Counted from the stretch's first letter, positions 33,436-43,019 are shown. The stretch: DNA of 64,000 bases from Tabrizicola flagellatus (GCF_008271465.1 NZ_VMDU01000003.1:279702-343701); one strand, 5' to 3'. Program-made: numbers and translations. Notes: generated by a model not told the origin, from the sequence alone.

Positions 33436-34119
33436 ATGATCCGCATCGAGAACCTGTCGAAATCCTTCACGCTCCACAATCAGGGCGGGGCGGTGATCCC
33501 GGTGATGGCTGGCGCGGCCCTGACCGTCGGCCCCGGCGAATGCGTGGGCCTGACCGGCCAGTCGGGCGCGGGCAAGTCCACGCTGATGCGCATGGTATAC
33601 GGCAACTACCTGGCCGCCGGGGGCAGGCTGATGGTCGGCGACCTTGACGTGGCGACGGCCGAGCCGCGCCAGATCATCGCGCTGCGCCGCCAGACGCTGG
33701 GCTATGTCAGCCAGTTCCTGCGCGTGGTTCCCCGCGTCCCTACGCTGGAAGTCGTGGCCGAGCCGCTTCTGGCCCTTGGCACCCCGGCGGATCAGGCGCG
33801 CGAGCGGGCGGCGTCGCTTCTGCGGCGGCTGAACATCCCCGAACGGCTCTGGTCGCTGTCGCCCACCACCTTCTCGGGCGGCGAGCAGCAGCGGGTGAAC
33901 ATCGCGCGCGGCTTTGCCCATGCCTATCCGGCGCTCCTGCTGGACGAGCCGACCGCAAGCCTCGATGCCGCCAACCGCGAGGTGGTGCTGAGCCTGATCG
34001 AGGAGGCCAAGGCGCGCGGCGCGGCGATCCTGGGCATCTTCCACGACGAGGCGGCGCGCGCGCGCGTCTGCGACCGGCTGGTCGATGTGACCGAGTTCAC
34101 GCCGAAGGCTGCGGCATGA
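33436..34119 (+). CDS. phnL: C-P lyase ABC-type ATPase PhnL
   Basis: A 227-residue ABC ATPase: Walker [10 protein letters not shown], then the PhnL-typical [17 protein letters not shown] and [26 protein letters not shown], signature [20 protein letters not shown] and Walker [12 protein letters not shown]. PhnL works with PhnG/H/I at the ribosylation step and, with PhnK, on the core complex. Stop overlaps phnN by 4 bp. Confidence 0.95.
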   Translation: MIRIENLSKSFTLHNQGGAVIPVMAGAALTVGPGECVGLTGQSGAGKSTLMRMVYGNYLAAGGRLMVGDLDVATAEPRQIIALRRQTLGYVSQFLRVVPRVPTLEVVAEPLLALGTPADQARERAASLLRRLNIPERLWSLSPTTFSGGEQQRVNIARGFAHAYPALLLDEPTASLDAANREVVLSLIEEAKARGAAILGIFHDEAARARVCDRLVDVTEFTPKAAA

Positions 34120-34640
34120 TTTTCGCGGTCGTCGGTCCATCGGGCGCGGGCAAGGACACGCTGATCCGGGGCGCGATCGCCGCGCGGCCCGACCTGCGGC
34201 TGGTGCGCCGCGTCATCACCCGGCCCGCCGAGGCGGGGGGCGAGGATTTCGAGGGCGTCTCGGCGCCGGAGTTCGCCCTGCGCCGCGACCGGGGCGAGTT
34301 CGCCCTGTGGTGGGAGGCGCATGGCCTGTCCTACGGCATCCCCAGGGCGCAGGTCGCAGGGCCGGGCGACGTGATCTTCAACGGCAGCCGCGCGGCGCTG
34401 CCCGAGGCGGTGCGGGTCTTTCCAGACCTGCGGGTGATCCTTGTCACGGCGCCCGATCCGGTGCTGGCCGCACGGCTGGCCGCACGGGGGCGCGAGAGCG
34501 AGGCCGACATCCGTGCGCGGCTGGCCCGGGCGGCCTTCACCCTGCCGGAGGGCGTCGCTGCCGAGACGGTGGTCAACGATGGCTCGCAGGAGGCCGGCGT
34601 GGCCCGGCTGCTGGCCGCGCTTCAGCCGGTCAGGGCATAG
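34116..34640 (+). CDS. phnN: Ribose 1,5-bisphosphate phosphokinase
   Basis: A 174-residue guanylate-kinase-like enzyme with Walker [14 protein letters not shown] (residues 5-17), the [19 protein letters not shown] substrate segment and [12 protein letters not shown]. It phosphorylates ribose-1,5-bisphosphate to PRPP, the final step that recycles the ribose of C-P lyase. Its last 19 bp overlap the end of the convergent DUF1045 gene. Confidence 0.94.
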   Translation: MIFAVVGPSGAGKDTLIRGAIAARPDLRLVRRVITRPAEAGGEDFEGVSAPEFALRRDRGEFALWWEAHGLSYGIPRAQVAGPGDVIFNGSRAALPEAVRVFPDLRVILVTAPDPVLAARLAARGRESEADIRARLARAAFTLPEGVAAETVVNDGSQEAGVARLLAALQPVRA

Positions 34641-35293
34641 CGGTGCAGAAGATGGAACCGGCCCGCTGCATCCTCGCCGAACAGGCACAGGTCCTCGATC
34701 ACGAAGGGCCGGGGGAGCACATCGGCGAAATGCGCCCCCAGCGCCGCCATGACGGGGGCGGGCTCGGCCAGACGGTCGGTCAGCGTCAGGTGGAAGCGGA
34801 ACTCTTCCATCACGTAAGGATAGCCCCAGCGGTGCAGCAATTCGCGCTGGCGGGGCGAGAGGGATTCGGGCCGGCGGCGGGCGATCTCGGCCTCGCTGAG
34901 CGGCGCGCGGAGGTCGTTCGTGCCCTCGACCACGACGGCGCCGAGGTCCAGAAGCGCGGCCTCGCAGCCCTGAGGCGTCAGCGCGAGGAAACCGTGCAGG
35001 TTTTCGAGGATAAGCCCCTCGCAGGTGACCGGCGCAAGGCGGGCGGCGAGCGTGGCGACCGTGGCGGCGGCGGTCTCGGGCGTCACGCCCTCGACCAGCC
35101 GGAAGGGGGCGCGGATGGTGCCGTGAAAGCCGTAGCGGCGGGGATCGGCGGTGATTGCGGCGGGATCGGCGATGCCGGGAACAGCGGGTTGCGGCAGCTC
35201 CGCGCCGGTGGCTGGATCCCATCCGAGCCATTCGTTCGCGCGCGAGGCAAAGGCGCCGGGGCGCGGGGCGTAATAGACGGCGAAACGTTTCAT
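34622..35293 (-). CDS. DUF1045 phosphonate-metabolism protein (2H phosphoesterase-like)
   Basis: A 223-residue protein (ATG 35293 preferred; another codon at 35302 is in frame). Two H-x-T motifs in like positions, RYGFHGTIRAPF and EFRFHLTLTDRL, place it in the 2H phosphoesterase superfamily. Proteins of this kind replace PhnP in many alphaproteobacterial phn loci; no phnP is visible in this window. It may therefore open 5-phosphoribosyl 1,2-cyclic phosphate, the product of PhnJ, ahead of PhnN. That activity is inference from genomic context. Confidence 0.85.
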   Translation of the reverse strand: MKRFAVYYAPRPGAFASRANEWLGWDPATGAELPQPAVPGIADPAAITADPRRYGFHGTIRAPFRLVEGVTPETAAATVATLAARLAPVTCEGLILENLHGFLALTPQGCEAALLDLGAVVVEGTNDLRAPLSEAEIARRRPESLSPRQRELLHRWGYPYVMEEFRFHLTLTDRLAEPAPVMAALGAHFADVLPRPFVIEDLCLFGEDAAGRFHLLHRYALTG

Positions 35294-35323
35294 CTGGTCC
35301 ATGGCCGCGGGCGTAACGGGGCT

Positions 35324-35352
35324 GTGTCACATCCGTGTGACGCATCCGTGTC
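35324..35352 (+). promoter_or_regulatory. Pho-box-like repeats upstream of phnM
   Basis: GTGTCAC (35324), GTGTGAC (35335) and CCGTGTC (35346) at 11-bp spacing, 46-74 bp upstream of phnM. The first two fit the PhoB half-site moderately. A different reading is two CATCCGTGT direct repeats bound by another factor. Confidence 0.4.
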
Positions 35353-35397
35353 AGCAGACGCCAGCCGCAAGCGGGCCGCAAGACAAGAGAGTAGAAG

Positions 35398-36543
35398 ATG
35401 ACGACCGAGACGATCCTGGCGAACGCAACCCTGGTCCTGCCGACCGAAACCCTGCGGGGCCAGGTCCGCATCCGGGACGGCCGCATCGCCGACATCGCCG
35501 AAGGGGCGGCGGTGCCGGCGGGGGCGGTGGACTGCGGCGGCGACCTGGTGATGCCGGGGCTGATCGAGCTGCACACCGACAACCTCGAACGCCACATCCA
35601 GCCGCGCCCCAAGGTGGACTGGCCGCACGCCGCCGCGATCATCGCCCATGACGCGGAGCTGGCCTCGGTCGGCATCACCACGGTGTTCGATGCGCTGCGG
35701 GTGGGGTCGGTCGTGTCGAACGCCAAGATGAACTACGGCGAATATGCCCGGGCGCTGGCGGACGAGATCCTGGGCCTGCGGGCACAGGGTGTCCTGCGGA
35801 TCAGCCATTTCCTGCACCTGCGCGCCGAGGTCTGTTCCGAAACCCTGATCGAGGAGCTGGACAAGTTCGGCCCCGAGGACCGTATCGGCATCGTCAGCCT
35901 GATGGACCATACGCCGGGCGCCCGGCAGTTCCGCGACATCTCGAAGCTGAAGGAATACTACGTCGGGAAATACGGGATCTCCGAGGCCGACTGGGAGGCC
36001 CATGTCGCCACCCAGAAGGCCCTGCGCGACCGGCTCGGCGCGGCGCACGAAGCGGCGGCGGTGGCGGCCGCTCGCCGCTATGGTGCGGTTCTGGCCAGTC
36101 ATGACGACACCGAGCCCGAACATGTGGTGCAATCCGCCGCCCATGGCGCGCATTTCGCCGAGTTCCCGACCACGGTCGAGGCGGCGCAGGCCTGCCAGGA
36201 CCATGCGATCAAGGTGATGATGGGCGCGCCGAACCTGATCCGCGGCGGCAGCCATTCCGGCAACGTGGCGGCGCAGGAGCTGGCCGAGGCGGACCTCCTC
36301 GACATCGTCTCGTCGGACTATGTGCCCTCGTCGCTTCTGTCGGCGGCGCTGATGCTGGGCGATCTCTGGGGCGATCTGGCACGCGGCATCGCCACGGTGA
36401 CGGCGGCCCCGGCGAAGGCGGTGGGCCTTGAGGACCGCGGGACGATCGCCGAAGGCCATCGGGCCGATCTGGTCCGGGTGACGCGGATCGGCCAGGCCGG
36501 CGCGATCCGGGGCGTCTGGGTGCAGGGCAACCGCGTGGGCTAG
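35398..36543 (+). CDS. phnM: Ribosyl-methylphosphonate triphosphate diphosphatase
   Basis: A 381-residue amidohydrolase of usual PhnM length. It has GLIELHTDNLERHIQPRPKV, LASHDDTEPEHV, FPTTVEAAQACQDHAIKVMMGAPN LIRGGSHSGN (contiguous) and VSSDYVPSSLL. It removes pyrophosphate from ribose-1-phosphonate-5-triphosphate before PhnJ acts. It is separated from the other lyase genes by the convergent DUF1045 gene and has its own promoter region. The divergent paralogue is at 21243. Confidence 0.95.
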   Translation: MTTETILANATLVLPTETLRGQVRIRDGRIADIAEGAAVPAGAVDCGGDLVMPGLIELHTDNLERHIQPRPKVDWPHAAAIIAHDAELASVGITTVFDALRVGSVVSNAKMNYGEYARALADEILGLRAQGVLRISHFLHLRAEVCSETLIEELDKFGPEDRIGIVSLMDHTPGARQFRDISKLKEYYVGKYGISEADWEAHVATQKALRDRLGAAHEAAAVAAARRYGAVLASHDDTEPEHVVQSAAHGAHFAEFPTTVEAAQACQDHAIKVMMGAPNLIRGGSHSGNVAAQELAEADLLDIVSSDYVPSSLLSAALMLGDLWGDLARGIATVTAAPAKAVGLEDRGTIAEGHRADLVRVTRIGQAGAIRGVWVQGNRVG

Positions 36544-36567
36544 GCCGGGCAGGCGGCGCGATGCGGG

Positions 36568-37041
36568 CTAGTTGCAGACCCTCTGCCAGGACCGGCTGTC
36601 GAAATCCCAGCACTGGCCGATGGCTTCCTTCAACTCGTAGATCACGTCCAGCGACTGGCTGGGCGTGCCCGGGTCGCAGGTCAGCCGCGCGACCGTGGTT
36701 TCGCCCTGCAACACCGTGACACCGCCGCGGAGCCCGGTCGTGGAGTCCGGGTCGCGGGTGACGCTGGTCCAGACCTCGTAAGCGTAGCCCTCGTTCGGGA
36801 AGGCGACGGTTTCCCAGATGTCGCCGCCGATGCCGGGCCAGGGGGTGAAAGCGAGGGTGTCGAGCGGCTGGGAGAGGGACAGCTCGGGCTTGTCCGCCGG
36901 GCCGAAGCTGTAGGTCAGGCGCCCCGCGTCATGGCAGAGGTGCAGGGGCTTGCCCTTGATCGTGCAGGAGAAGACCTCGGCACCCGTGGGGCAGGCGGTC
37001 GCGGGGCTGGCGAGGGCGATGAGGAGAAGGGCTGCGCGCAT
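36568..37041 (-). CDS. Secreted protein of unknown function
   Basis: A 157-residue protein starting at ATG 37041 (GGAGG upstream). It has a signal peptide (MRAALLLIALASPATA) followed immediately by Cys-rich sequence (CPTGAEVFSCTIKGKPLHLC). At least six cysteines in the mature part suggest disulfides in the periplasm. There is no recognisable catalytic motif. Proteins of this build are common hypothetical genes in Rhodobacteraceae. Convergent with phnM, 25 bp apart. Confidence 0.75.
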   Translation of the reverse strand: MRAALLLIALASPATACPTGAEVFSCTIKGKPLHLCHDAGRLTYSFGPADKPELSLSQPLDTLAFTPWPGIGGDIWETVAFPNEGYAYEVWTSVTRDPDSTTGLRGGVTVLQGETTVARLTCDPGTPSQSLDVIYELKEAIGQCWDFDSRSWQRVCN

Positions 37042-37105
37042 GGGGGCCTCCGGGTGCGGGCGGAGTGTGCGGCGGGAGGGCAGGGGGCGCAAGGTGGGGA
37101 TATCG

Positions 37106-37154
37106 TAGGGTGCGCTACAGCGCACCGTCGGCTGGTGCGCTGTAGCGCACCCTA
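37106..37154. repeat. Perfect 21-bp inverted repeat (REP-like)
   Basis: Two 21-bp arms in perfect inverse orientation around GTCGGCT: left arm starts TAGGGTGCGCTACAGC, right arm ends TGTAGCGCACCCTA. It stands between two small hypothetical genes, next to the AT-richer gene at 37174. It resembles dispersed REP/BIME palindromes with a GGTGCGC core. It could also be a terminator for neither gene, since both are transcribed away from or across it. Confidence 0.8.
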
Positions 37155-37173
37155 TGCTTACTGCTGACCTAGC

Positions 37174-37527
37174 CTACAATTCGAGAAAAGCCCGAGCAGC
37201 AAAACAAACACCACTGCCAAAAAATACCAGCGCCAGTAAAAAGGAAATGTATGTGAGCCGATGGAAACACAAGGCTATAGAGTAATTCTGGTTCCCATAT
37301 TGCAGCTGGGTCAGGTAGGCCATCGCAAACGAGATCGGGCTGAAAACGGCACCCGATGCGAAAAAAATCATTGCATAGACCAGTCGATCATCGGCCGATT
37401 TGGAATTTCCCAGGAATGTTAAAGTTGATACTGCCGCTGCTCCGTTGAGTATTAGAGACCCTTTCAACGCCTCAACGACGTATTTCATTCCCTCTGCCCA
37501 ATGAAACTTGGCGTCGTCGTCAGACAC
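37174..37527 (-). CDS. Small membrane protein of unknown function, AT-richer
   Basis: A 117-residue protein with GTG start at 37527 (GGAG 8 nt upstream). Three hydrophobic stretches are seen: LKGSLILNGAAAVSTLTFLG, LVYAMIFFASGAVFSPISFAMAYL and LTYISFLLALVFFGSGVCFAA. Base composition is near 50% GC against roughly two thirds around it, and codon use is different (many AAA, ATT, AAT), which suggests recent transfer. It is flanked by the perfect inverted repeat at 37106 on one side and rpoD on the other. I do not recognise the family. Confidence 0.7.
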   Translation of the reverse strand: MSDDDAKFHWAEGMKYVVEALKGSLILNGAAAVSTLTFLGNSKSADDRLVYAMIFFASGAVFSPISFAMAYLTQLQYGNQNYSIALCFHRLTYISFLLALVFFGSGVCFAARAFLEL

Positions 37528-37561
37528 TTCTATTCTCCATTGGGTAGACGGCTTAGAAGCA

Positions 37562-39553
37562 TCACTGATCCAGGAAACTCCGCAGCTTCCGTGACCGGCT
37601 CGGGTGCTTCAGCTTCCGCAGCGCCTTCGCCTCGATCTGGCGGATGCGTTCGCGGGTGACGCTGAACTGCTGGCCGACCTCTTCCAGCGTGTGATCGGTG
37701 TTCATCCCGATGCCAAACCGCATCCGCAGCACACGCTCCTCGCGCGGGGTCAGGGACGCCAGAACCCGGGTCGTCGTTTCCTTCAGGTTCTCCTGGATCG
37801 CCGAATCCAGCGGAAGGATCGCGTTCTTGTCCTCGATGAAGTCGCCAAGCTGGCTGTCCTCCTCGTCGCCGATGGGCGTCTCAAGGCTGATCGGCTCCTT
37901 GGCGATCTTCATCACCTTGCGGACCTTCTCCAGCGGCATCTGGAGTTTCTCGGCCAGTTCCTCGGGCGTGGGCTCGCGGCCGATCTCGTGCAGCATCTGG
38001 CGCCCCGTCCGCACGAGCTTGTTGATCGTCTCGATCATGTGGACCGGGATGCGGATGGTCCGCGCCTGGTCGGCGATCGACCGGGTGATCGCCTGACGGA
38101 TCCACCAGGTCGCGTAGGTGGAGAACTTGTAGCCGCGGCGGTATTCGAACTTGTCCACCGCCTTCATCAGGCCGATGTTGCCTTCCTGAATGAGATCAAG
38201 GAATTGCAGGCCCCGGTTGGTGTATTTCTTGGCGATGGAGATCACCAGGCGCAGGTTGGCCTCGACCATTTCCTTCTTGGCCTGACGCGCCTCTTTCTCG
38301 CCCTTTTGGACCTGGTTCACGATCCGGCGGAATTCGGAGATGTCCACGCCGACATACTGGCCGACCTGCGCCATTTCGGCGCGAAGCTCCTCGACCTTGT
38401 CGCGGCTCCGCTCGATCAGCGCCTGCCAGCCCCGGCCGGCCTTCTGCGCCATGCGGTCGAGCCAGGTCGGGTCGAGTTCGTAGCCCTGGTATTCCTGGAT
38501 GAATTCCTGACGGTTGATCCGCGCGGCATCGGCCAGCTTCACCATGCCCGAGTTGATCGACATGATCCGCTTGTTGATGCCGTAAAGCTGGTCGATCAGC
38601 GCCTCGATCCGGCTGTTGTTGAGGTGCAGCTCATTGACCAGAAGCACGATTTCCGAGCGCAGCTTCTGATAGGCCGCCTCGTCGGCGGTGGAGAAGCGCT
38701 GGGACGAGGATAGCGTTGCGTTCATGCGGCTTCGCTGCATCTCGGCCAGCTTGTCATAGTCCCGCGCGATCAGGTCGAGCGTTTCAAGCACGCGCGGCTT
38801 CAGCGCGGCCTCCATCGCGGCCAGCGACATGTTCGAGGCCTCGTCATCCTCGTCCTCGTCCATCTCGCGCAGGATCGGGTTGCCGTCGGCATCCAGTTCC
38901 GGCTCGGCGCTGGAGGCGCGGCGCGGGGCGGCCTCGCCAACGCCGACCTCGTCGAGGGCGGGCCCGTCCATGTCATCGTCGCCGTCGAGGCTGCGCCCGA
39001 ACGTGGCTTCGAGGTCGATCACGTCGCGCAGCAGGATCTCTTCGTTCAGAAGTTCGTCGCGCCAGATGATGATGGCCTGGAAGGTCAGCGGGCTTTCGCA
39101 AAGCCCCGCGATCATCGTGTTGCGGCCGGCCTCGATGCGCTTGGCGATGGCGATCTCGCCCTCGCGCGAGAGAAGCTCCACCGAGCCCATCTCGCGCAGG
39201 TACATCCGCACCGGGTCGTCGGTGCGGTCGAGCGTCTCGGTCGTGGTGCCCGCGACCGCGATCTCGCGACTGGTCGAGGTTTCGACCAGGTCGCCTACGG
39301 GCGCCTCGCCCTCCTCGACCTCTTCGTCCTCGATGATGTTGATGCCCATTTCGGACAGCATCGACATCACGTCCTCGATCTGCTCCGAGGACACCTGATC
39401 CGGCGGCAGCACCGCGTTCAGCTGGTCGTAGGTGATGTAGCCACGCTCCTTCGCGTCGGCGATCATCTTCTTGACCGCCGCCTGGCTCATGTCGAGCGAG
39501 ACATCCGCATCGTCGGTTTCCGGCTTGGCGTCGTCGGTGTCCTTGAGGGCCAT
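37562..39553 (-). CDS. rpoD: Primary sigma factor RpoD (sigma-70)
   Basis: A 663-residue housekeeping sigma factor. Domain 1.1 starts near residue 25 ([26 protein letters not shown]). Region 1.2 is [30 protein letters not shown] long acidic non-conserved insert (about residues 190-250) precedes regions 2.1-2.4 ([41 protein letters not shown]). Region 4.2 is [28 protein letters not shown]. It directs RNA polymerase to most growth promoters. dnaG stands 77 bp upstream on the same strand, the usual macromolecular-synthesis pairing. Confidence 0.98.
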   Translation of the reverse strand: MALKDTDDAKPETDDADVSLDMSQAAVKKMIADAKERGYITYDQLNAVLPPDQVSSEQIEDVMSMLSEMGINIIEDEEVEEGEAPVGDLVETSTSREIAVAGTTTETLDRTDDPVRMYLREMGSVELLSREGEIAIAKRIEAGRNTMIAGLCESPLTFQAIIIWRDELLNEEILLRDVIDLEATFGRSLDGDDDMDGPALDEVGVGEAAPRRASSAEPELDADGNPILREMDEDEDDEASNMSLAAMEAALKPRVLETLDLIARDYDKLAEMQRSRMNATLSSSQRFSTADEAAYQKLRSEIVLLVNELHLNNSRIEALIDQLYGINKRIMSINSGMVKLADAARINRQEFIQEYQGYELDPTWLDRMAQKAGRGWQALIERSRDKVEELRAEMAQVGQYVGVDISEFRRIVNQVQKGEKEARQAKKEMVEANLRLVISIAKKYTNRGLQFLDLIQEGNIGLMKAVDKFEYRRGYKFSTYATWWIRQAITRSIADQARTIRIPVHMIETINKLVRTGRQMLHEIGREPTPEELAEKLQMPLEKVRKVMKIAKEPISLETPIGDEEDSQLGDFIEDKNAILPLDSAIQENLKETTTRVLASLTPREERVLRMRFGIGMNTDHTLEEVGQQFSVTRERIRQIEAKALRKLKHPSRSRKLRSFLDQ

Positions 39554-39630
39554 TGAGTCTCCTATCGGCGCGAATCGGGGCGTGGCTTGGTCGAATCAAT
39601 AACGCGAATCAGGCTGGGGGAAAGGCCGAA

Positions 39631-41559
39631 TCAGCGGTTTTTCTTGACCCAGACCTGGCTATCGATCAGGGATTGCAGATGTCTTGACAGGGCGGTCCGG
39701 TCTTCCCCCAGATCGGAACTGTCGGCCGTGCCACTTCGTTCCGACCTGTGGCGGGCTTCCGCGGCCTGGGAAAGCCGCCAGGTCAGGCCCTCGTCGGGCA
39801 GGCCGTCCATATCCTCCATCGCATCCTCGATCTCGCGGCGCGCGCCCCTGCGGGCCTCGAGCTTGGCCAGCTCCTCGGCCAGGCAGAGCGCGGCAAGGTC
39901 GTCGTCCTGGCGATTGCGCACCGGGGGGGCGATGGCGACATGGGGACGCGACATCAGCGCGTCAAGGGCGGCGGGGGCGGACTGGGCGATCTTTGCGTGC
40001 AGATCCGGCAGGTCCGCGCCGGACAGGATCATCTGGCGGAGCTTGTCGTGGTCCTCGCCGGTCAGGTCCAGCCGTTCCAGGGCGGATTCGAAGCGGTGGA
40101 TCAGTGCGGGATGCAGGATCAGCGTGGCCAGGATCACCGCCTCGCGCAGGATTTCCTCGACCGGGCCCTGCGCCTGGGCCAGAAGCGAGGAACGGGTCGA
40201 GGCAAGCGCCCCGCCGGGCGGCGCGAACCTGCCGCCCCTGCGCCAGGGGCCGGGCTGGAAGGGCCGGGCCTGCTTCGCGCCGAAAAGCTCTTGCCGCAGG
40301 CGCTTGATCTCCTCGGCATAATGCGTGCGGATCGAGGGGTCGGTGATCCGGGCGAGATGCCCGCGCAGGACCTTGTCCAGCGCCGCCCGGCGTTCCGGGC
40401 TGTCGAAGACGCGGCCCTCGGTCTCACGCTGCCAGAGCAGCTGGACCATGGGCTTGGCCTGGTCGAGCACCGCCTGCATCGCGGGAGCGCCCTGGGCCAT
40501 CAGAAGGTCGTCCGGGTCCATGCCACCGGGCAGGATCGCGATTCGCAGCGCCTTGCCGGCCTCGAGGAGCGGCAGCGCCAGGTCGATCACCCGCTGCGCG
40601 GCCTTGAGCCCCGCGTTGTCGCCGTCCAGCGCCATGATCGGCTCGTCCGCGATGCGCCAGATCATGCGCAACTGGTCCTCGGTGACGGCTGTCCCCAGCG
40701 GCGCGACGGCGGCGGTGAAGCCGGCCTCGGACAGGGCAATCACGTCCATGTAGCCTTCGGCCACGATCAAGGGCTTGCCCTTTCCCGCAGCCTCGCGCGC
40801 GGGGGCGTGGTTGAAGATGGTGCGACCCTTGTCGAACAGCTCGGTCTCAGGCCCGTTCAGGTACTTGGCCTGGGCGTTGGGGTCAAGGGAGCGGCCGCCA
40901 AGGCTGATCGGGCGGCCGCGCGTGTCCTTGATCGGAAAGATGATCCGCGCGCGGAACCGGTCGTAAAGGCTGCCGTCGTCCGCCCTGGCGATCAGGCCGG
41001 AGGCGACCATCAGGTCGGGCGGGATGCCCTTGGCTGCCAGCGCATCCTTCAGCGCGTGACGCGAAGCGGGGGCCCAGCCGATGTCCCAGCGGTCCCAGGC
41101 GGCCTCGGTCAGGCGGCGTTTCTGGGAAAGGTAAGTGCGCGCCTCGGCCCCGGCGGCGGTCTTCAGTTGCAGGCGGTAGAAGCGGATCGCCTCGTCCATG
41201 ACCTGTTGCAGAAGCGTCCGGCGGTCGGCCCGTTCCGCGGCCCTTGGGTCGCGGGCAGGCATCTGCATCCCGGCCTCGCGGGCGAGGATCTCGACCGCCT
41301 CCATGAAGCCGAGGTTCTCGGACTCCTTCACGAAGGTGACCGCATCGCCCTTCGCGTGGCAGCCGAAGCAGTAGTAGAAACCCTTGCGGTCATCGACGTG
41401 GAAGCTGGCCGACTTTTCCTGGTGAAAGGGGCAGGGCGCCCAGAAATCGCCCTTGGCCATGTTCGACTTGCGCATGTCCCAGGTGACTTTCCTGCCCACG
41501 ATGGAGGACAGGGTCACCCTTGTGCGCAGCTCGTCGAGGAATCCGGTCGGCAGGGACAT
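39631..41559 (-). CDS. dnaG: DNA primase
   Basis: A 642-residue primase starting at ATG 41559. The N-terminal CHC2 zinc finger is CPFHQEKSASFHV...FYYCFGCHAKGD. The TOPRIM catalytic core follows, with IVAEGYMDVIAL, the MALDGDNAGLKAA acidic pair and GGMDPDDLLMAQG. The C-terminal helicase-binding region ends ALSRHLQSLIDSQVWVKKNR. It makes RNA primers at the replication fork. Confidence 0.97.
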   Translation of the reverse strand: MSLPTGFLDELRTRVTLSSIVGRKVTWDMRKSNMAKGDFWAPCPFHQEKSASFHVDDRKGFYYCFGCHAKGDAVTFVKESENLGFMEAVEILAREAGMQMPARDPRAAERADRRTLLQQVMDEAIRFYRLQLKTAAGAEARTYLSQKRRLTEAAWDRWDIGWAPASRHALKDALAAKGIPPDLMVASGLIARADDGSLYDRFRARIIFPIKDTRGRPISLGGRSLDPNAQAKYLNGPETELFDKGRTIFNHAPAREAAGKGKPLIVAEGYMDVIALSEAGFTAAVAPLGTAVTEDQLRMIWRIADEPIMALDGDNAGLKAAQRVIDLALPLLEAGKALRIAILPGGMDPDDLLMAQGAPAMQAVLDQAKPMVQLLWQRETEGRVFDSPERRAALDKVLRGHLARITDPSIRTHYAEEIKRLRQELFGAKQARPFQPGPWRRGGRFAPPGGALASTRSSLLAQAQGPVEEILREAVILATLILHPALIHRFESALERLDLTGEDHDKLRQMILSGADLPDLHAKIAQSAPAALDALMSRPHVAIAPPVRNRQDDDLAALCLAEELAKLEARRGARREIEDAMEDMDGLPDEGLTWRLSQAAEARHRSERSGTADSSDLGEDRTALSRHLQSLIDSQVWVKKNR

Positions 41560-41607
41560 GGGGCCGCTTATACCAGATCGCGCGCCCGGTGCAGCCCCCC
41601 GGGGGCG

Positions 41608-41700
41608 CTTCGCCCCCCGGCCCCCCGAGAGTATTTGTGCAAGGGGCAAATGCATTTGCCCTTTTGCAAATACTCCACGGGGGTGCGGGGGTGTGAAACC
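41608..41700. repeat. Inverted repeat upstream of dnaG
   Basis: A near-perfect 47-bp palindrome centred near 41655: left arm GAGTATTTGTGCAAGGGGC..., right arm ...GCCCTTTTGCAAATACTC, flanked by C-rich and G-rich runs (CCCCCCGGCCCCCC, GGGGGTGCGGGGGTG). The GAGTATTT core with GC-rich flank recurs at 57550-57575. It fills the 158-bp gap between dnaG and the PuuB-like gene. Confidence 0.7.
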
Positions 41701-41717
41701 CCCGCCGCCGACCGTTG

Positions 41718-43019
41718 TCAGAGGCCCAGCCGGTCGCGCATCGCGTACCAGGTCATGGCCGTAACGAGGAGCGGCCAGCGCAGCAGCGCGCCGCCGGGGA
41801 AGCGGTATTGCGGCAGGCTCGCCATCAGGTCGAAGCGTTCCATCTGCCCCGCCGCCGCCTCGGCCATCAGCTTGCCCGCCAGCGTGGCCATGGCGACGCC
41901 GTGGCCCGAGTAGCCGGAAGCCGACAGGATGTTCTGGCCGGGTCGCGTGAAGCAAGGCATCCGGTTCACCGTGATCGCCAGGGTGCCGCCCCAGGCGTGA
42001 GTGATCCGGGTCTTCGCGAGTTGCGGATAGACCTTCAGCATGGGTTTCGAGACGGTGCGGATGATGTCGGGGAAGCGGTAGCCGTAGCTTTCGCCGCCGC
42101 CGAAAAGCAGGCGGTTGTCCTCGCTGAGGCGCCAGTAGTTCACCACGAAGCGGGTGTCGGCGACGGCGACGGGTTCGGACAGAAGATCCTTGGCCGCTTC
42201 ACCCAAAGGTTCAGTTGCGACGATGAAGTTGTTGATCGGCATGACCTTTGCCGAAACCCTGGGGCTGAGTTGCCCAAGGTAGCCGTTCCCGGCGAGGATC
42301 ACCGTGGCGCAATCGACATGGCCCGATGGCGTGCGCACCACGGGGCGCGCGCCTGGCTCGACGCGGTGGACTTCGCTGAGTTCATGGATCCGCACGCCCG
42401 CCTTCGCCGCCGCCTGCGCCAGACCGATGGCGTAGTTCAGGGGATGCAGGTGGCCCGCGTCGCGGTCGATCTCGCCGCCGACATATTCGGTCGAGCCGAT
42501 CAGTCGGCGGATGCCCGCACGATCCAGAAGTTCCAGGTGCTGGTAGCCGTAGTCGCGGCGCAGCTTCTCGGCATAGGCGTGGGTGTGGCGGACCTCGGCC
42601 TCGGTCCGGCAGGCATGGGCAATGCCGGGGTGGAAGGTGACCGGCATGGCGTGGTCACGGATGAGCGCCTTGACCAGGGCCTTCGCTTCCTCGGCCAGGT
42701 CCCAGAGCCGGTGGGCGTTTTCGCGTCCCACGGTCCGTTCCAGCCAGACCTGATCCTGCCGCTGGCCGCTGCCCACCTGACCGCCGTTCCGCCCCGAGGC
42801 GCCGAAGCCCACGCGGTGCGCTTCGAGGAGCACCACGTCGAAGCCCTTCTGCGCCAGATGCAGCGCAGCGGACAGGCCGGTGTAGCCGCCGCCCACGACG
42901 CAGACATCGGCCCGGGTCGCGCCCTTCAGGACCGGGAAGCGGTCGATGGGCGCGGCGGTGGCGGCATAGTAGCTTTGTGGCCATTCCCCGCGCCGGTCAT
43001 TGATGTGCAGGAGATTCAT
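41718..43019 (-). CDS. puuB: FAD-dependent gamma-glutamylputrescine oxidase-like enzyme
   Basis: A 433-residue DAO-family flavoprotein. ATG 43019 is preferred, as it shares a base with the ligase stop just before it. The N-terminal FAD motif is VCVVGGGYTGLSAALHLAQKG, followed by GRNGGQVGSGQR, the mid-domain VILAGNGYLGQL and the C-terminal ILSASGYSGHGVAMATLAGKLMAE. PuuB oxidises gamma-glutamylputrescine to the aldehyde. The ligase and amidotransferase genes next to it fit that pathway. Substrate specificity among polyamines is not readable. Confidence 0.88.
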   Translation of the reverse strand: MNLLHINDRRGEWPQSYYAATAAPIDRFPVLKGATRADVCVVGGGYTGLSAALHLAQKGFDVVLLEAHRVGFGASGRNGGQVGSGQRQDQVWLERTVGRENAHRLWDLAEEAKALVKALIRDHAMPVTFHPGIAHACRTEAEVRHTHAYAEKLRRDYGYQHLELLDRAGIRRLIGSTEYVGGEIDRDAGHLHPLNYAIGLAQAAAKAGVRIHELSEVHRVEPGARPVVRTPSGHVDCATVILAGNGYLGQLSPRVSAKVMPINNFIVATEPLGEAAKDLLSEPVAVADTRFVVNYWRLSEDNRLLFGGGESYGYRFPDIIRTVSKPMLKVYPQLAKTRITHAWGGTLAITVNRMPCFTRPGQNILSASGYSGHGVAMATLAGKLMAEAAAGQMERFDLMASLPQYRFPGGALLRWPLLVTAMTWYAMRDRLGL

